From DAOPYE01 sp035352715 (GTDB taxonomy: Bacteria > Acidobacteriota > Holophagae > Holophagales > Holophagaceae), in assembly GCA_035352715.1 (NCBI GenBank), contig DAOPYE010000041.1:1-20725 (forward strand): a DNA stretch of 20,725 nucleotides. The letters are read 5' to 3'. Below, in pieces: positions 20,686-20,725 of the stretch. The stretch's first letter is position 1, and each line of letters begins with the position of its first letter. The notes beneath the pieces are model-generated. The model searched no databases, was not told the origin of the DNA, and saw only the letters and a list, made by a program, of their open reading frames with translations. Made by a program: the position numbers and the translations under genes.

Positions 20686-20725
20686 CTTAGTTGACCATTA
20701 AATCAAAGCAAAGCAGACTACCTCC

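Overview
This is a GC-rich bacterial chromosome segment. It encodes outer-membrane functions (a FadL/OmpP1-type barrel and a LolA-like carrier), so the host is Gram-negative. An MglA-type GTPase, a fused gamma-alpha 2-oxoacid:ferredoxin oxidoreductase, DUF5668/LiaF-like proteins with a LytS/LytTR pair, and a possible glycine-reductase-complex fragment together fit Acidobacteriota (Holophaga/Geothrix-like) best. That placement is inferred from gene style only; no rRNA is present.

Left part (1-4110): the 3' end of a probable GrdC-like gene with its terminator, then a small zincin-type metalloprotease followed by an MFS exporter. These converge (11 bp overlap) on a minus-strand pair, a 14-TM DHA2 exporter followed by a SAM methyltransferase. 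An inverted repeat lies at the exporter start.

Cell-envelope signalling block (4147-7336): a 21-bp-period direct repeat resembling a LytTR-regulator site, a 40-aa membrane ORF with a TTG start, a DUF5668 membrane protein, a LiaF-like protein, a LytS-type histidine kinase and a LytTR response regulator. The genes are tightly packed or overlapping. A FadL-like porin follows after a leader rich in dyads.

Middle part (8896-12050): a small SH3-like protein with an acidic linker and a basic/hydrophobic C-terminus, an SDR-fold protein lacking the catalytic Ser and Tyr, ClpS (no clpA beside it), a minus-strand single-TM PEGA-like protein, and a secreted esterase. The esterase promoter carries a perfect LacI-family-type operator.

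Right part (12395-19795): tRNA-Ile2(CAU) and a secreted cyclophilin transcribed divergently from promoters that share a -35 element; a LolA-like protein and an MglA-like GTPase in one operon; a LeuB/isocitrate-dehydrogenase family enzyme; LexA, probably translated from a leaderless mRNA; and korAB.

Right edge (19877-20725): tRNA-Ala(CGC) with promoter and terminator, followed by a lower-GC stretch with an excisionase-like HTH protein and a small orphan protein. This looks like the start of a tRNA-associated island. No CRISPR array, rRNA or complete insertion sequence was seen.
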